Shown: positions 40,343 to 49,010, numbered from the stretch's first letter. The stretch is DNA of 64,000 nucleotides from Acidobacteriota bacterium (GCA_016213675.1 JACQZW010000018.1:1-64000); one strand, 5' to 3'. Numbers and translations are program-made. Notes: generated from the sequence alone by a model not told the origin.

Positions 40343-41815
40343 ATGCCGCCATACTGGACCGTCGCTCCGTTCGCGCTCATGCTTCTGTCGATCGCGATCA
40401 TCCCGCTGTGGAAGGGGCACTGGTGGGAGAGCAACCTCCACAAGGGCTACGTCAGCATCGTGCTGGGCGGGGCGATCCTGGCGTACCTGCTGGCGGTGGC
40501 GCCCGAGGGCGCGCATCATCGATTGCTCGTCACGCTGCTGGACTACGTCGCTTTCATCGCGCTTCTGGGCTCGCTGTTCGTGATCTCGGGCGGCATCTAC
40601 CTTCGCGGGTCGCTCGCGGGCACGCCGGGAGTGAACGCGACGATCCTGCTCATCGGCGCGGTCCTGGCCAGCCTGATGGGCACGACGGGCGCGGCGATGC
40701 TGCTCATCCGGCCGGTCGTGCGGGCCAACGCGTGGCGCAAGAGCCAAGCGCACATCGTCGTCTTCTTCACCTTCCTCGTGGCGAACATCGGCGGATCGCT
40801 CACGCCGCTGGGCGACCCGCCGCTGTACCTCGGCTTCCTCAAGGGCGTGCCGTTCACGTGGACCCTCGCGTTGTGGCCGCAGTGGCTGTTCACGACGGGC
40901 CTCGTGCTGGCGATCTTCTTCGCCTTCGACACGTGGAAGTACAAGTCGGAGCTCAAGGCCGGCAGCAAGCCGCCGGAGGCCGGCAAGGAGCCGCTGGGCG
41001 TCGATGGCGGCCTCAACTTCCTCTGGCTGCTGCTGATCATCGCGGCGATCTTCGGCTCGGGCATGCTGGCCAAGTCGCACATGGTCCATGAGTGGGAGAA
41101 GAGCTCGCCGCTGCTGACCGAGGCGGGGTTGAAGATCGGGCAGGCGATCGCGATGCTCTTCGTGGCCGGCCTGTCGCTCTGGACCACGGCGAAGAAGGTG
41201 CGCGAGGCGAACTCGTTCAACTACGCGCCGATCATCGAGGTGGCGGTGCTGTTCATCGGCATCTTCATCACGATGATCCCCGCGCTGTGGATCCTCGACG
41301 AGCTGGGCCGCACCGGGAAGCTGGGCCTGGACCAGCCCTGGCAGTTCTTCTGGGCCTCCGGCGGACTCTCGAGCTTCCTCGACAACGCACCCACGTACCT
41401 GACGTTCTCCTCGGCGGCGAGCGGGCTGCATGACGGCTTCGTCAATTCGGCGCACGCCGTTGTCCGCACCGACCCCAACGTCCTCACCGGACTTCTCGAC
41501 TCGACCGGGCAGCTCGTCCCCATGGTCAAGGGCGCCGCCGGGGCGCTGGTGCCCCTGACCGACGGCGCCACCACGGCCGAGATCGTCCGCCAGGGGGCGC
41601 AGATCGCTCCCGGCGTGTTGTTCCTCAAGGCGATCTCGTGCGGCGCGGTGTTCATGGGCGCCAACACGTACATCGGCAACGGCCCCAACTTCATGGTCAA
41701 GACGATCGCCGAGCAGCAGGGCGTGAAGATGCCGTCGTTCTTCGGCTACATGGGCTACTCGATCGCGATCCTGATCCCGACCTTCGTGATCGTGACGCTG
41801 GTCTTCTTCCGCTAG
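40343..41815 (+). CDS. CitMHS-type ion transporter (putative Na+/H+ antiporter)
   Basis: A 490-residue protein with about 12 membrane helices. ATG40343 follows GGAGG. The segment LMGTTGAAMLLIRPVVRANAW, with FFTFLVANIGGSLTPLGDPPLYLGFLKGVPF in pieces, is strongly conserved in the CitMHS_2 group, annotated as citrate or sodium:proton antiporters (NhaD-like). A second helical-break signature ASGGLSSFLDNAPTYLTF and the third GANTYIGNGPNFMVK complete the two-fold arrangement of the ion-transporter superfamily, with conserved polar residues near the centre of each half. A sodium or proton-coupled role is likely; the true substrate is unknown. Its stop codon TAG overlaps the convergent gene's TAG within the palindrome CTAG. 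Confidence 0.87.
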   Translation: MPPYWTVAPFALMLLSIAIIPLWKGHWWESNLHKGYVSIVLGGAILAYLLAVAPEGAHHRLLVTLLDYVAFIALLGSLFVISGGIYLRGSLAGTPGVNATILLIGAVLASLMGTTGAAMLLIRPVVRANAWRKSQAHIVVFFTFLVANIGGSLTPLGDPPLYLGFLKGVPFTWTLALWPQWLFTTGLVLAIFFAFDTWKYKSELKAGSKPPEAGKEPLGVDGGLNFLWLLLIIAAIFGSGMLAKSHMVHEWEKSSPLLTEAGLKIGQAIAMLFVAGLSLWTTAKKVREANSFNYAPIIEVAVLFIGIFITMIPALWILDELGRTGKLGLDQPWQFFWASGGLSSFLDNAPTYLTFSSAASGLHDGFVNSAHAVVRTDPNVLTGLLDSTGQLVPMVKGAAGALVPLTDGATTAEIVRQGAQIAPGVLFLKAISCGAVFMGANTYIGNGPNFMVKTIAEQQGVKMPSFFGYMGYSIAILIPTFVIVTLVFFR

Positions 41816-42891
41816 AACGCGCCGAGGAATCCGACGCCGAACTCGTAGAGCCCCGCGACCGTCTCCCCGGCGATGAGCGAGAAGGCGGCCGGCGTCAGGA
41901 CCAGCGAGTAGCCGGGGGTGATGGTCCAGATGAAGTCCCCCGCGGCCCGCAGCAGGAAGTTGTCGTAGTAGTCGCCGGTCAGGACGCCGTAGTAGCCGAG
42001 CGTCACGTGCGGCGCGAGCTGCCAGGACTCGGAGAGCGGGAAGCGGTAGGTCGCGCCGACGCCGACGTCGAGCGCCAGGCCCAGGCCGTAGAGGATGTCG
42101 AATTCGATTCCGACGTCCAGCTCCGGCAGCGGGGCGTAGGCGAAGCCGACGCCGACGCGACCGCCGACGCTCGAGGCGGTGGGTCCGGCGGGCTCGCCCA
42201 GCAGGGCGTCGAAGGCCAGGAACAGGCGCACGTGCCACGGCCCCTCCGTCTCGAAGGGATACGGCTCGCGAGGCGGCGGCGGAGGCACCACCTCCACCGG
42301 GGGAGGCTCGACGGGCGGGGGAGGCTCGACGGGTGGAGGAGGCTCGACGGGCGGAGGAGGCTCGACGGGCGGGGGAGGCTCCACCGGCGGGGGCTCGGGG
42401 ACGGCGACCTCGAGCAGCGGGGCGCCGCCCTCGCGCATGACGCGCACGGCGTCGGCGAGGTTGGCGACGACGGTGAGGGGCAGGTTCACCTGTTCCGCCG
42501 GCAGCTCGCCCTCCCGCATCTCGATCGCCTCGCCGGGCAGGTACATCACGGTGAGCGAGATGAACGTCGGTTCCGCGGCGGCGGCGACGATCAGCTCGGC
42601 GCCGAGCGTCTGGCCGAGGCGGTTGGCCTCCTCGAGGGTGGTGATGCGGGTGAGGCCGGTCTGGGCGAGCGCGGTGGCGACGGCGGGGCCGGTCTGCATG
42701 AGGTAGCCCGAGGCGAGCAGCGCCTCGCGCAGCGCTTCCTCGACCGACGCCGCGAGCGCGGGATCGGACGATTGGACGGGCAGGACGGCGACGGTCTGGG
42801 CCGCGGCGGGGGCGGCGCCGAGGAGCACGGCGAGGGCGAGGGCCGCGGCGGCCGGCGCGGCGGGCCTACGGGCGAAGAACGCGTTGGGCAC
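41812..42891 (-). CDS. Exported protein: TolB-like N-domain, proline linker, beta-barrel C-domain
   Basis: A 359-residue protein starting at GTG42891, 7 bases after GGGAGGGAG. A longer frame begins at 42924, but that GTG lacks a site. The signal peptide (AAAALALAVLLGAAPAAAQ) is followed by a domain at about residues 35-150 (VAVLPVQSSDPALAASVEEALREALLASG, in pieces) similar to the TolB N-terminal or FlgT-like fold that occurs in many myxobacterial envelope proteins. A proline linker of five VEPPPP units follows, then about 150 residues of amphipathic strands (VRLFLAFDALLG, VGGRVGVGFAYAPL, PHVTLGYYGVLTG) ending in Phe (GVGFLGAF), the classic C-terminal signal of outer-membrane proteins. It is 20 bases downstream of the Cys-rich lipoprotein and co-transcribed. 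Confidence 0.75.
   Translation of the reverse strand: MPNAFFARRPAAPAAAALALAVLLGAAPAAAQTVAVLPVQSSDPALAASVEEALREALLASGYLMQTGPAVATALAQTGLTRITTLEEANRLGQTLGAELIVAAAAEPTFISLTVMYLPGEAIEMREGELPAEQVNLPLTVVANLADAVRVMREGGAPLLEVAVPEPPPVEPPPPVEPPPPVEPPPPVEPPPPVEPPPVEVVPPPPPREPYPFETEGPWHVRLFLAFDALLGEPAGPTASSVGGRVGVGFAYAPLPELDVGIEFDILYGLGLALDVGVGATYRFPLSESWQLAPHVTLGYYGVLTGDYYDNFLLRAAGDFIWTITPGYSLVLTPAAFSLIAGETVAGLYEFGVGFLGAF
42305..42394 (-). repeat. 18-base tandem repeat encoding VEPPPP
   Basis: Five copies of an 18-base unit (GGCTCGACGGGCGGGGGA with single changes) in the coding strand of the barrel protein specify five VEPPPP hexapeptides linking its two domains. Copy number may vary between strains without shifting the frame. 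Confidence 0.85.
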
Positions 42892-42911
42892 AGGCAACTC
42901 CCTCCCCCGCG

Positions 42912-44108
42912 CTACGGGGTGCACCGGAAGGTGCAGGGCGGCACGCCGGGCGAAACCGACTCGCAGATCTGGCCGGCCGCGGTGTCGCAGGGAACGCCGC
43001 AGGCCGTGCAGTTGGCCTCATCGACATGGGTGCAGGTCCCGCTGCAACAGCGTTCCGCCAGCCCCGGGTCGCCCATGCACAGGCCCGGGCCGCGCCGGCA
43101 TTGCGGGCTGGTGCCGCAGGTGCAGGCGCCCGCGGTGCAGGAGTCGGTGTAGAGCGGGTCGCACGCGTTGCCGCAGCCGCCGCAATTGAGGATGTCGTCG
43201 CTGATGTCGACGCAGTGGCGCACGCCCTCCCCGTCCGGGCAGCAGGCGCTGCCGGCTGCGCAGGGTCCGCCCGTGTCCCCGCAGACGCACTCGCCGCCCT
43301 GGCAGGCGTTGGTCACGAGCGGGTCGCAGACGACGCCACAGGCGCCGCAGTTGTCGCGGTCGGAGGCGACGGTCTTGCAGCCGGTCTCGCAGCAGAGCTG
43401 TTCGGTCCGGCAGCGGTCGGCCGAGCCGTGGCAGGAGCAGTGGATGCGCTCGGTCGTCGGATCCTGCACGCAGGAGTCGGCGCGGGGCGGATCGCCGTCC
43501 AGGCAGTCGTTGCCGCAGTAGCCGCAGTTGGCGGTGTCGCTCGTAACATCGATGCAGGTCTCCCCGCAGCACCGCTCGGGCAGCGTGCAGGGCGGCGCGC
43601 AGGCGGAGACGAGGCAGGTACCGGACTCGCAGATCTCGCCCGTATCGCAGACGTTGCCGCACCTGCCGCAGTTGTTGCGGTCGGTCTGCATGTCGACGCA
43701 GCTCACGCCGCAGCAGGTCGTGCCGCCGGAGCAGCCGCCGGGACAGGCTTCGCCGGAGCAGACGCCGGCGGTGCAGGCGACGCCGGAGGGGCAGACGATG
43801 CCGCAGCGGCCGCAGTTGTTGCGGTCGGTCTGGAGGCCGGCGCAGTCGCCGCCGCAGCACACGTCGCCGCGGCCGCAGGTCCTGCCGCCGCAAACGCAGA
43901 AGCCCGACTGGCAGGTGCCGGGGGTGCAGCTCAGGCCGCACTGGTAGCAGTTCTCCGGGTCGTTGAGCAGGTCGACGCAACGGTCGTCGCCGCAGATCAT
44001 CGGATCGGGGACGTCGCAGGAGTCGCCCGGATCCGTACAGCGCGCGGCGACCGCGGTGAGCACCGCGGCGGCGGCCCCGAACAAGAGAGCATGACGCGTC
44101 TTCACCAT
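42912..44108 (-). CDS. Cys-rich lipoprotein with Stig1-like repeats
   Basis: A 398-residue protein from ATG44108 behind GAGGTGCAGTC. The signal (LLFGAAAAVLTAVAARC) carries a lipobox cysteine. The mature protein contains about eight repeats of roughly 40 residues each with the core TDRNNCGRCGNVC followed by CCGxxC, for example CCGVSCVDMQTDRNNCGRCG. This resembles the plant stigma-specific Stig1 domain and related Cys-rich repeats that are expanded in myxobacteria. There are some 70 cysteines, probably all disulfide-bonded, giving a rigid rod on the cell surface. It shares an operon with the barrel protein. A TTGACA-18-TAGCTT promoter precedes it. Confidence 0.85.
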   Translation of the reverse strand: MVKTRHALLFGAAAAVLTAVAARCTDPGDSCDVPDPMICGDDRCVDLLNDPENCYQCGLSCTPGTCQSGFCVCGGRTCGRGDVCCGGDCAGLQTDRNNCGRCGIVCPSGVACTAGVCSGEACPGGCSGGTTCCGVSCVDMQTDRNNCGRCGNVCDTGEICESGTCLVSACAPPCTLPERCCGETCIDVTSDTANCGYCGNDCLDGDPPRADSCVQDPTTERIHCSCHGSADRCRTEQLCCETGCKTVASDRDNCGACGVVCDPLVTNACQGGECVCGDTGGPCAAGSACCPDGEGVRHCVDISDDILNCGGCGNACDPLYTDSCTAGACTCGTSPQCRRGPGLCMGDPGLAERCCSGTCTHVDEANCTACGVPCDTAAGQICESVSPGVPPCTFRCTP

Positions 44109-44139
44109 GACTGCACCTCGCGCGTTCCCCGCGACGATC

Positions 44140-44169
44140 AAGCTAGCATCCGGTTTCCGGGGGTGTCAA
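44140..44169 (-). promoter_or_regulatory. Promoter of the Cys-rich lipoprotein operon
   Basis: TTGACA (44164-44169) and TAGCTT (44140-44145) on the minus strand are 18 bases apart, 31 bases upstream of ATG44108. The -35 box is a perfect sigma-70 consensus; the -10 is of the TAG type also found before ccmC and the WD40 gene. Confidence 0.6.
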
Positions 44170-44196
44170 ACGCGCGGCGGGACTCGGAATTCGGCG

Positions 44197-45333
44197 CTAC
44201 TTGAGGAGCTGGCGCGAGATGACGAGCCGCTGCACCTCGCTCGTGCCCTCGTAGATCGTCGTCACCCGCACGTCGCGCAGGTGGCGCTCGATGGGGTACT
44301 CCTTCACGTAGCCGTACCCCCCGTGGATCTGGAAGCAGCGGGCGCAGATCGCGTTCGCCTTCTCGCTGCAGAAGACCTTGGCCATCGAGGCTTCCTTGGA
44401 GAACGGAAGGCCCTGTTCCTTGAGCCACGCGGCACGCAGGAGGAGCAGGTGCGCGGCCTCCCACTCCGTCGCGCAGTCGGCCAGCATCCACTGGATCGCC
44501 TGGAACTCGGCGATCGGCCGCCCGAACTGCTTGCGCTCCTTGGCGTACGCCGTCGCCTCCTCGATCGCGGAGCGGCTGATGCCGAGGCTCTGCGCGGCGA
44601 TCCCGAGCCGGCCGCCGTCGAGCGCCATCATCGCGATGCGGAAGCCGCGATTGAGCTCGCCGAGCAGGGCATCCGCCGGGATGCGGCAGTCCTCGAAGAT
44701 CAGCGACACTGTTTCCGACGCGCGCAGTCCGAGCTTGTCCTCGTGGCGGCCGATGGAGAACCCGGGCGTCCCCGGCTCGACGAGGAACGTGGAAATCCCG
44801 GCGGTCCCCTCGCCGCCCGTGCGCGCCCACAGGACGAACACGCCGGCGCGGGGTCCGGAGGTGATCCACGCCTTCTCGCCGTTCACCACCCAGTGATCGC
44901 CGTCCCGGCGGGCCGAGGTCTTCATCGACCCGGCGTCGCTTCCGGCACCGGCCTCGGACAGCGCGAACGACGCGCAGGCGAACCGGCCGCCGGTGATGGC
45001 CGGGATGTACTTCCGGCGCTGCGCGTCCGTCCCGAACTGCTGGATCACCTCGGCGACCATGTTCGTGACGCCCATCGTCACCGAGGTCGCGGCGCACCCG
45101 GCCGCGATCTCGAGGAGCGCCAGGACGTAGGCCACGGAGCCGGCCTGCGCGCCGCCGAACTCGTCGCGCACGTTCACCCCCATCAGGCCGAGCTCGGCCA
45201 GGCGCCGCACGAGCTCCGACGGGAAGCGCGCCTCGCGGTCGAGCGCCGCGGCCACGGGGAACACCTCGCGGCGGGCGAAGTCCCGCGCCATGTCGCGGAC
45301 CATGAGCTGCTCAGGTGTCGGATCCCAGTCCAT
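44197..45333 (-). CDS. Acyl-CoA dehydrogenase
   Basis: A 378-residue FAD-dependent dehydrogenase that introduces the alpha-beta double bond in acyl-CoA thioesters, as in beta-oxidation or butyryl-CoA metabolism. Family landmarks are FALSEAGAGSDAGSM (FAD-binding loop), WVVNGEKAWITSG, RKQFGRPIAEFQAIQWMLAD (in part), QIHGGYGYVKEYPIER and the catalytic base E362 in YEGTSEVQR. The E in this position marks short- and medium-chain members rather than isovaleryl-CoA type. It is the last enzyme in a minus-strand operon beginning at 49010. No electron-transfer flavoprotein genes are adjacent, so electron delivery is encoded elsewhere. Confidence 0.94.
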   Translation of the reverse strand: MDWDPTPEQLMVRDMARDFARREVFPVAAALDREARFPSELVRRLAELGLMGVNVRDEFGGAQAGSVAYVLALLEIAAGCAATSVTMGVTNMVAEVIQQFGTDAQRRKYIPAITGGRFACASFALSEAGAGSDAGSMKTSARRDGDHWVVNGEKAWITSGPRAGVFVLWARTGGEGTAGISTFLVEPGTPGFSIGRHEDKLGLRASETVSLIFEDCRIPADALLGELNRGFRIAMMALDGGRLGIAAQSLGISRSAIEEATAYAKERKQFGRPIAEFQAIQWMLADCATEWEAAHLLLLRAAWLKEQGLPFSKEASMAKVFCSEKANAICARCFQIHGGYGYVKEYPIERHLRDVRVTTIYEGTSEVQRLVISRQLLK

Positions 45334-45334
45334 C

Positions 45335-46147
45335 TCAGAACTCCAGGGTCACCTTGGCGCCGGCCGGACCCGGATCGTCCAGCACCCACGTCGCCGACGC
45401 CGCCACGATGCAGTCCGCCTGGTCCTGGTGGTCGGCGTCCGGGGGCGTCGCCCCGGCGGACTGCACGGTCCCGCCGGCCGCGACGTACAGCGTCAGCGTG
45501 TAGCCGCTCGACCCGTCGAGACAGGCGTCGAGCTCCATCTGGTGCGCGGCGACCGCCGCGGAGACCTGGTTCGGCGTCCACGTCGCGGGGTAGGACACGG
45601 CGCCGGGCGGCTCGAGGGCCAGCGGGACGACCGTTTCGCTCTCGCCCCCGGTGGGCCGCGGGAAGGTGGTCCGCCGGATCACCTCGAGCATGCACTGCTG
45701 GGCGGCATGATCGCCGAGCTGGGTGGTTTCGATGAAGGCCCACTTGACCGCGCCGTCGATGGCCACGCCGACGTGGAACTGCACGTCGCCGGCCAGGTAC
45801 GGCAGGCGTGCCAGCCCCTGCTGGTAGCAGCCCATCAAGCTGGGGGCGATGTTCTGGAACGTGTTCCGCACCTGCTGGCCGTCCAGCGACCCCATGGTAT
45901 CGACCATCACGCCGTCGTCGGGCCGGTCGCTCTCCATGGGAGCGGGAGGGCGCGGGGGAGGGGGAGGAGGAGCGGCGGGGGAGCAGGAGAGGAGGAGGGA
46001 GAGGGAGAGGGAGAGGGAGAGGGAGAGGGAGAGGGGGAGGAGGGGAGAGGAGGGCGCGGAGACCGGACTTACCGCTGAGGCCCTTCGACGCGCCTCAGGG
46101 CAGGCGCTGAGGGCGCTGAGAGGAACGCTGAGAGGGCGCATGGTCAT
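45335..46147 (-). CDS. AgmX/TonB-like lipoprotein with repeat-encoded signal peptide
   Basis: A 270-residue protein from ATG46147, overlapping the crotonase stop by four bases (ATGA). The N-terminal 55 residues form an unusually long signal region: a basic n-region partly encoded by a REP-like repeat (ALSACPEARRRAS), then the hydrophobic core PLSLSLSLSLSLSLLLSC, in which the LS pairs come from hexanucleotide repeats, ending in the lipobox cysteine C55. After a Pro linker there is a domain (about residues 90-190) with FQNIAPSLMGCYQQGLARLP, VQFHVGVAIDGAVKWAFIET and CMLEVIRRTTFPRPTGGESE (in pieces), matching the C-terminal domain of AgmX/PglI and related TonB-like gliding-motility proteins. It sits 1 base from the acyl-CoA dehydrogenase gene. 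Membership in a metabolic operon is unexpected. Confidence 0.72.
   Translation of the reverse strand: MTMRPLSVPLSALSACPEARRRASAVSPVSAPSSPLLPLSLSLSLSLSLSLLLSCSPAAPPPPPPRPPAPMESDRPDDGVMVDTMGSLDGQQVRNTFQNIAPSLMGCYQQGLARLPYLAGDVQFHVGVAIDGAVKWAFIETTQLGDHAAQQCMLEVIRRTTFPRPTGGESETVVPLALEPPGAVSYPATWTPNQVSAAVAAHQMELDACLDGSSGYTLTLYVAAGGTVQSAGATPPDADHQDQADCIVAASATWVLDDPGPAGAKVTLEF
45997..46032. repeat. Hexanucleotide microsatellite (GGGAGA)6
   Basis: Six perfect GGGAGA units with imperfect copies on both sides. On the coding (minus) strand they read CTCTCC and encode Leu-Ser pairs in the hydrophobic core of the lipoprotein signal peptide. Copy-number change would lengthen or shorten the core by two residues per unit without changing frame. 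Confidence 0.9.
46074..46109. repeat. REP-like dispersed repeat in the lipoprotein n-region
   Basis: CGCTGAGGCCCTTCGACG then CGCCTCAGGGCAGG can fold into an imperfect hairpin and belongs to the CCTGAG...CGAAGGG family seen at 7272-7315. Tandem CGCTGAG units continue to about 46133. It encodes residues about 8-25 of the AgmX-like lipoprotein. Confidence 0.55.
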
Positions 46148-46926
46148 TTTCCCTGGAAGGCGGGCTTGCGCTTTTCGAGGAACGCGCTCATGCCTTCCTT
46201 CTGGTCGGCGGTTCCGAAGAGCATCGCGAAGGCCTGTTTCTCGAGCTCGAGCGCGGAGGACAGGGTGAGGTCGTAGCCGTGGTTCATGGCGCGTTTGGCC
46301 TGGCCGACCGCGAGGGGGCCGGCGGCGGCCATGCGGCGGGCGAGGTCCTTGGCCTTGTCCAGCAGCGCGGCGGCGGGGAAGACGGCGCAGGCGAGGCCGA
46401 TGCGCAGGGCCTCCGCGGCATCGATCGTGTCGCCGGTGAAGACCAGCTCCTTGGCTTTCTGCAGGCCCACGAGCCGCGCGAGGCGCTGCGTTCCGCCGAA
46501 GCCGGGGATCACGCCCAGCTTGACCTCCGGCTGGCCGAACTTCGCGTGCTCGGCGGCGTAGATCACGTCGCAGGCGATCGCCAGCTCGGTGCCGCCGCCC
46601 AAGGCGAAGCCGTTGACGGCGGCGATGACCGGCTTGGGACAGTTGGCGATGGCGTCGCCGAGCCCGTGTCCCAGGTCGGCGAACGCCCGCCCTTCGGCCG
46701 TCGTCATCTTCGCCATCGCGCCGATGTCCGCACCGGCGACGAACGCCTTGGCGCCGGCCCCCGTGAGCACGATGGCGCCCACCCCGTCGTCGCAGGCCGC
46801 CTCGGACAGCGCTCCGAGCAGCTCGGCGAGCACCGTCTGGTTGAGCGCGTTGAGCTTGTCGGGGCGGTTGATCGTCAACACCGCCACCGGTCCGTCCTTC
46901 TCGACCAGGATTGTCTCGTAGGCCAT
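46144..46926 (-). CDS. Enoyl-CoA hydratase (crotonase)
   Basis: A 260-residue crotonase that hydrates the double bond of enoyl-CoA. Both catalytic glutamates are present: E114 in GGGTELAIACD and E134 in GQPEVKLGVIPGFGG; the oxyanion-hole glycines lie in AGADI and in GFALGGG. These are the residues of true hydratases, so it is unlikely to be an isomerase. Length is typical. It comes after the 3-hydroxyacyl-CoA dehydrogenase on the same transcript and before the lipoprotein gene, whose start overlaps its stop. A GCCGACC repeat lies in the 40 bases upstream of its ATG. Confidence 0.95.
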   Translation of the reverse strand: MAYETILVEKDGPVAVLTINRPDKLNALNQTVLAELLGALSEAACDDGVGAIVLTGAGAKAFVAGADIGAMAKMTTAEGRAFADLGHGLGDAIANCPKPVIAAVNGFALGGGTELAIACDVIYAAEHAKFGQPEVKLGVIPGFGGTQRLARLVGLQKAKELVFTGDTIDAAEALRIGLACAVFPAAALLDKAKDLARRMAAAGPLAVGQAKRAMNHGYDLTLSSALELEKQAFAMLFGTADQKEGMSAFLEKRKPAFQGK

Positions 46927-46940
46927 GGTACGCCCCTTTC

Positions 46941-46966
46941 GCCGACCGCCGACCGCCGGCCGCCGA
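46941..46966. repeat. GCCGACC tandem repeat between two operon genes
   Basis: Three GCCGACC or GCCGGCC units end exactly where the dehydrogenase stop codon (46967-46969) begins. It is the inverse of the GGTCGGC repeat at 25277-25320. Confidence 0.5.
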
Positions 46967-47818
46967 CTAGCTGTACTTGTAGAAGCCCCGGCCCGTCTTG
47001 CGTCCGAGCCACCCCGCCTCGACGTACTTCCGCAGCAGCGGGCACGGGCGGTACTTGCCGTCTCCCAGGCCCTTGTGCAGCACCTCGGCGATGGCCAGGC
47101 AGGTATCCAGGCCGATGAGGTCGGCCAGGGCGAGGGGCCCCATGGGGTGGTTGAGGCCGAGCTTGACGCCGTTGTCGATGTCCTCGGGGGTGCCGAGGCC
47201 CTCCATGAGCGTGTAGCAGGCCTCGTTGAGCATGGGCAGCAGGATGCGGTTGACGATGAAGCCCGGCGAGTCCTTGGACGTGACGCAGGTCTTGCCCATG
47301 CGCTCGGCCAGGCCCTTGGTCGCGGCGTAGGTCTCGTCGTCGGTCTGCATGGCGCGGATGAGCTCGACGAGCTTCATCACGGGGACCGGGTTCATGAAGT
47401 GCATCCCGATGACGTTCGCGGGGCGCTTCGTGGCGGCGGCGATCAGGGTGATGGAGATCGAGGAGGTGTTGGTGGCGAGGATGGCGCCGGGCGGGCAGGC
47501 ATCGTCCATGCCCTTGAACAGCTTGAGCTTGAGCTCGATGTTCTCCGTCGCGGCCTCGATCGCGATGTCGCAGTCGCGGAACGCCGCGACCGAGTCGGCG
47601 GGCTCGAGCAGCGCCAGCACGTCGTCGCGTCGTTTGCCGTCGATCTTGCCCTTTTCCACGGCCTTGCCGAGGATCTTGGCGATCGACGCCTTGCCCTTCT
47701 CGGCGATCTCGCGGTTGATGTCGGCCATCCGCACCTTGCAGCCCGCCTCGGCGGCGACCTGCGCGATGCCCGCGCCCATCTGGCCCGTGCCGAGCACTCC
47801 GACCGTCTTGAACTCCAT
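46967..47818 (-). CDS. 3-Hydroxyacyl-CoA (3-hydroxybutyryl-CoA) dehydrogenase
   Basis: A 283-residue NAD(P)-dependent single-function dehydrogenase. The Rossmann glycine motif is [11 protein letters not shown] near residue 7-17. Catalytic residues follow the family: S119 in ATNTSS, H140 in [11 protein letters not shown] and N190-region [12 protein letters not shown]. It interconverts 3-hydroxyacyl-CoA and 3-ketoacyl-CoA, here most likely C4. The length fits Hbd/PaaH/FadB2 proteins rather than the fused FadB. It lies between thiolase (4 bases upstream) and crotonase, so the three steps of thiolysis, reduction or oxidation and hydration are encoded together. Confidence 0.95.
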   Translation of the reverse strand: MEFKTVGVLGTGQMGAGIAQVAAEAGCKVRMADINREIAEKGKASIAKILGKAVEKGKIDGKRRDDVLALLEPADSVAAFRDCDIAIEAATENIELKLKLFKGMDDACPPGAILATNTSSISITLIAAATKRPANVIGMHFMNPVPVMKLVELIRAMQTDDETYAATKGLAERMGKTCVTSKDSPGFIVNRILLPMLNEACYTLMEGLGTPEDIDNGVKLGLNHPMGPLALADLIGLDTCLAIAEVLHKGLGDGKYRPCPLLRKYVEAGWLGRKTGRGFYKYS

Positions 47819-47822
47819 GGCT

Positions 47823-49010
47823 CTACCTCTCCACCGTCAGCGCCAGCGCCTCGCCGCCGCCGATGCACAGGGAAGCGCAGCCCTTCTTCGTGTTCCTGTC
47901 CTGCAGCAGGTGCAGCAGCGTGACCAGGATGCGGGCGCCGCTGGCGCCGATGGGGTGGCCGATGGAGGCGGCGCCGCCGCGGACGTTGACCTTGGCGTGG
48001 TCGAGCGCGAGGTCCTTCATCGCGGCCATGGTGACGACCGAGAAGGCCTCGTTGATTTCCCAGAGGTCGACGTCGGCGGGCTTCCAGCCGGACCGCGCCA
48101 GCGCCTTCTGCATCGCGGGGATGGGCGCCGTGGTGAACCACTCGGGCTCCTGCGCCGCGCCGCCGTAGGACACGACGCGCGCCAGGGGCGTCAGTCCGTG
48201 CTTTTTCACGGCGTCGGCCGAGGCGAGGACGAGGGCGGCGCCGCCGTCGTTGATGCTCGAGGCGTTGCCGGCGGTGATGGTGCCGCTTTTCGGATCGAAG
48301 GCGGGCTTGAGGGTACGGAGCTTCGCGGTGTCGCCGCGTCCCGGCTCCTCGTCGACGAGGAGCTGCTGCGGCCCCTTCTTCGACGGCAGCTCGACGGGGA
48401 CGATCTCGCGGACGAAGGCGCCGGTCTTGATCGCCTCGTTGGCGCGATCGTACGACGCGATCGCGAACTCGTCCTGCGCCTCGCGGGTGAAGCCGTACTT
48501 CGCCGCGCACAGCTCGGCGCAGAGGCCCATGTGCTTGTCGCCGTAGGGGTCCCACAGGCCGTCGTGGATCATGAGGTCGAGGACGCTGTCCTTGTCCTTG
48601 CCCATGCGGTAGCCCTGTCGCGCCTTGGGCAGCGCGTAGGGCGCCAGGGTCATGTTCTCCATGCCGCCCGCGACGACGACCTCGGCGTCGCCCAGGGCGA
48701 CGGCCTTGGCGCCGAGGACGACGGCCTGGAGGCCGGAGCCGCAGACCTTGCCGACGGTGGTGCAGGGGGTGTGCTTGCCGAGCCCGGCGTAGAGACAGGC
48801 CTGGCGAGCGGGCGCCTGGCCCATGCCGCCGGTCAGCACGCAGCCCATGTAGACCTCCTCGACGGCCGCGGGGTCGACCTTGGCGCGCTCGACGGCGCCC
48901 TTGATCGCCACCGCGCCCAGCCGCGAGGCCGGGGTGTCCTTGTACATCCCGAGGAAGCTTCCGACCGCCGTGCGGGCGGCCGAGACGATGAACACTTCGC
49001 GTCCTTGCAT
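47823..49010 (-). CDS. Acetyl-CoA C-acetyltransferase (thiolase)
   Basis: A 395-residue thiolase from ATG49010, behind AAGGAG at 8-base spacing; an upstream frame extension to 49079 is ignored. The nucleophile is C90 ([11 protein letters not shown]), with H352 (IGHPIGASG) and C382 (CIGGGEALA) completing the active site. N- and C-terminal halves are of normal size. Biosynthetic and degradative thiolases cannot be told apart with confidence, but the set thiolase, dehydrogenase, crotonase, acyl-CoA dehydrogenase is the standard C4 cycle of beta-oxidation or butyrate formation. It opens the operon; the 90 bases upstream hold no clear promoter. Confidence 0.95.
   Translation of the reverse strand: MQGREVFIVSAARTAVGSFLGMYKDTPASRLGAVAIKGAVERAKVDPAAVEEVYMGCVLTGGMGQAPARQACLYAGLGKHTPCTTVGKVCGSGLQAVVLGAKAVALGDAEVVVAGGMENMTLAPYALPKARQGYRMGKDKDSVLDLMIHDGLWDPYGDKHMGLCAELCAAKYGFTREAQDEFAIASYDRANEAIKTGAFVREIVPVELPSKKGPQQLLVDEEPGRGDTAKLRTLKPAFDPKSGTITAGNASSINDGGAALVLASADAVKKHGLTPLARVVSYGGAAQEPEWFTTAPIPAMQKALARSGWKPADVDLWEINEAFSVVTMAAMKDLALDHAKVNVRGGAASIGHPIGASGARILVTLLHLLQDRNTKKGCASLCIGGGEALALTVER

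Noticed and set aside
45997-46032. Phase-variable on/off switch
   Set aside because: The unit is six bases, so slippage cannot shift the reading frame; only core length would change.
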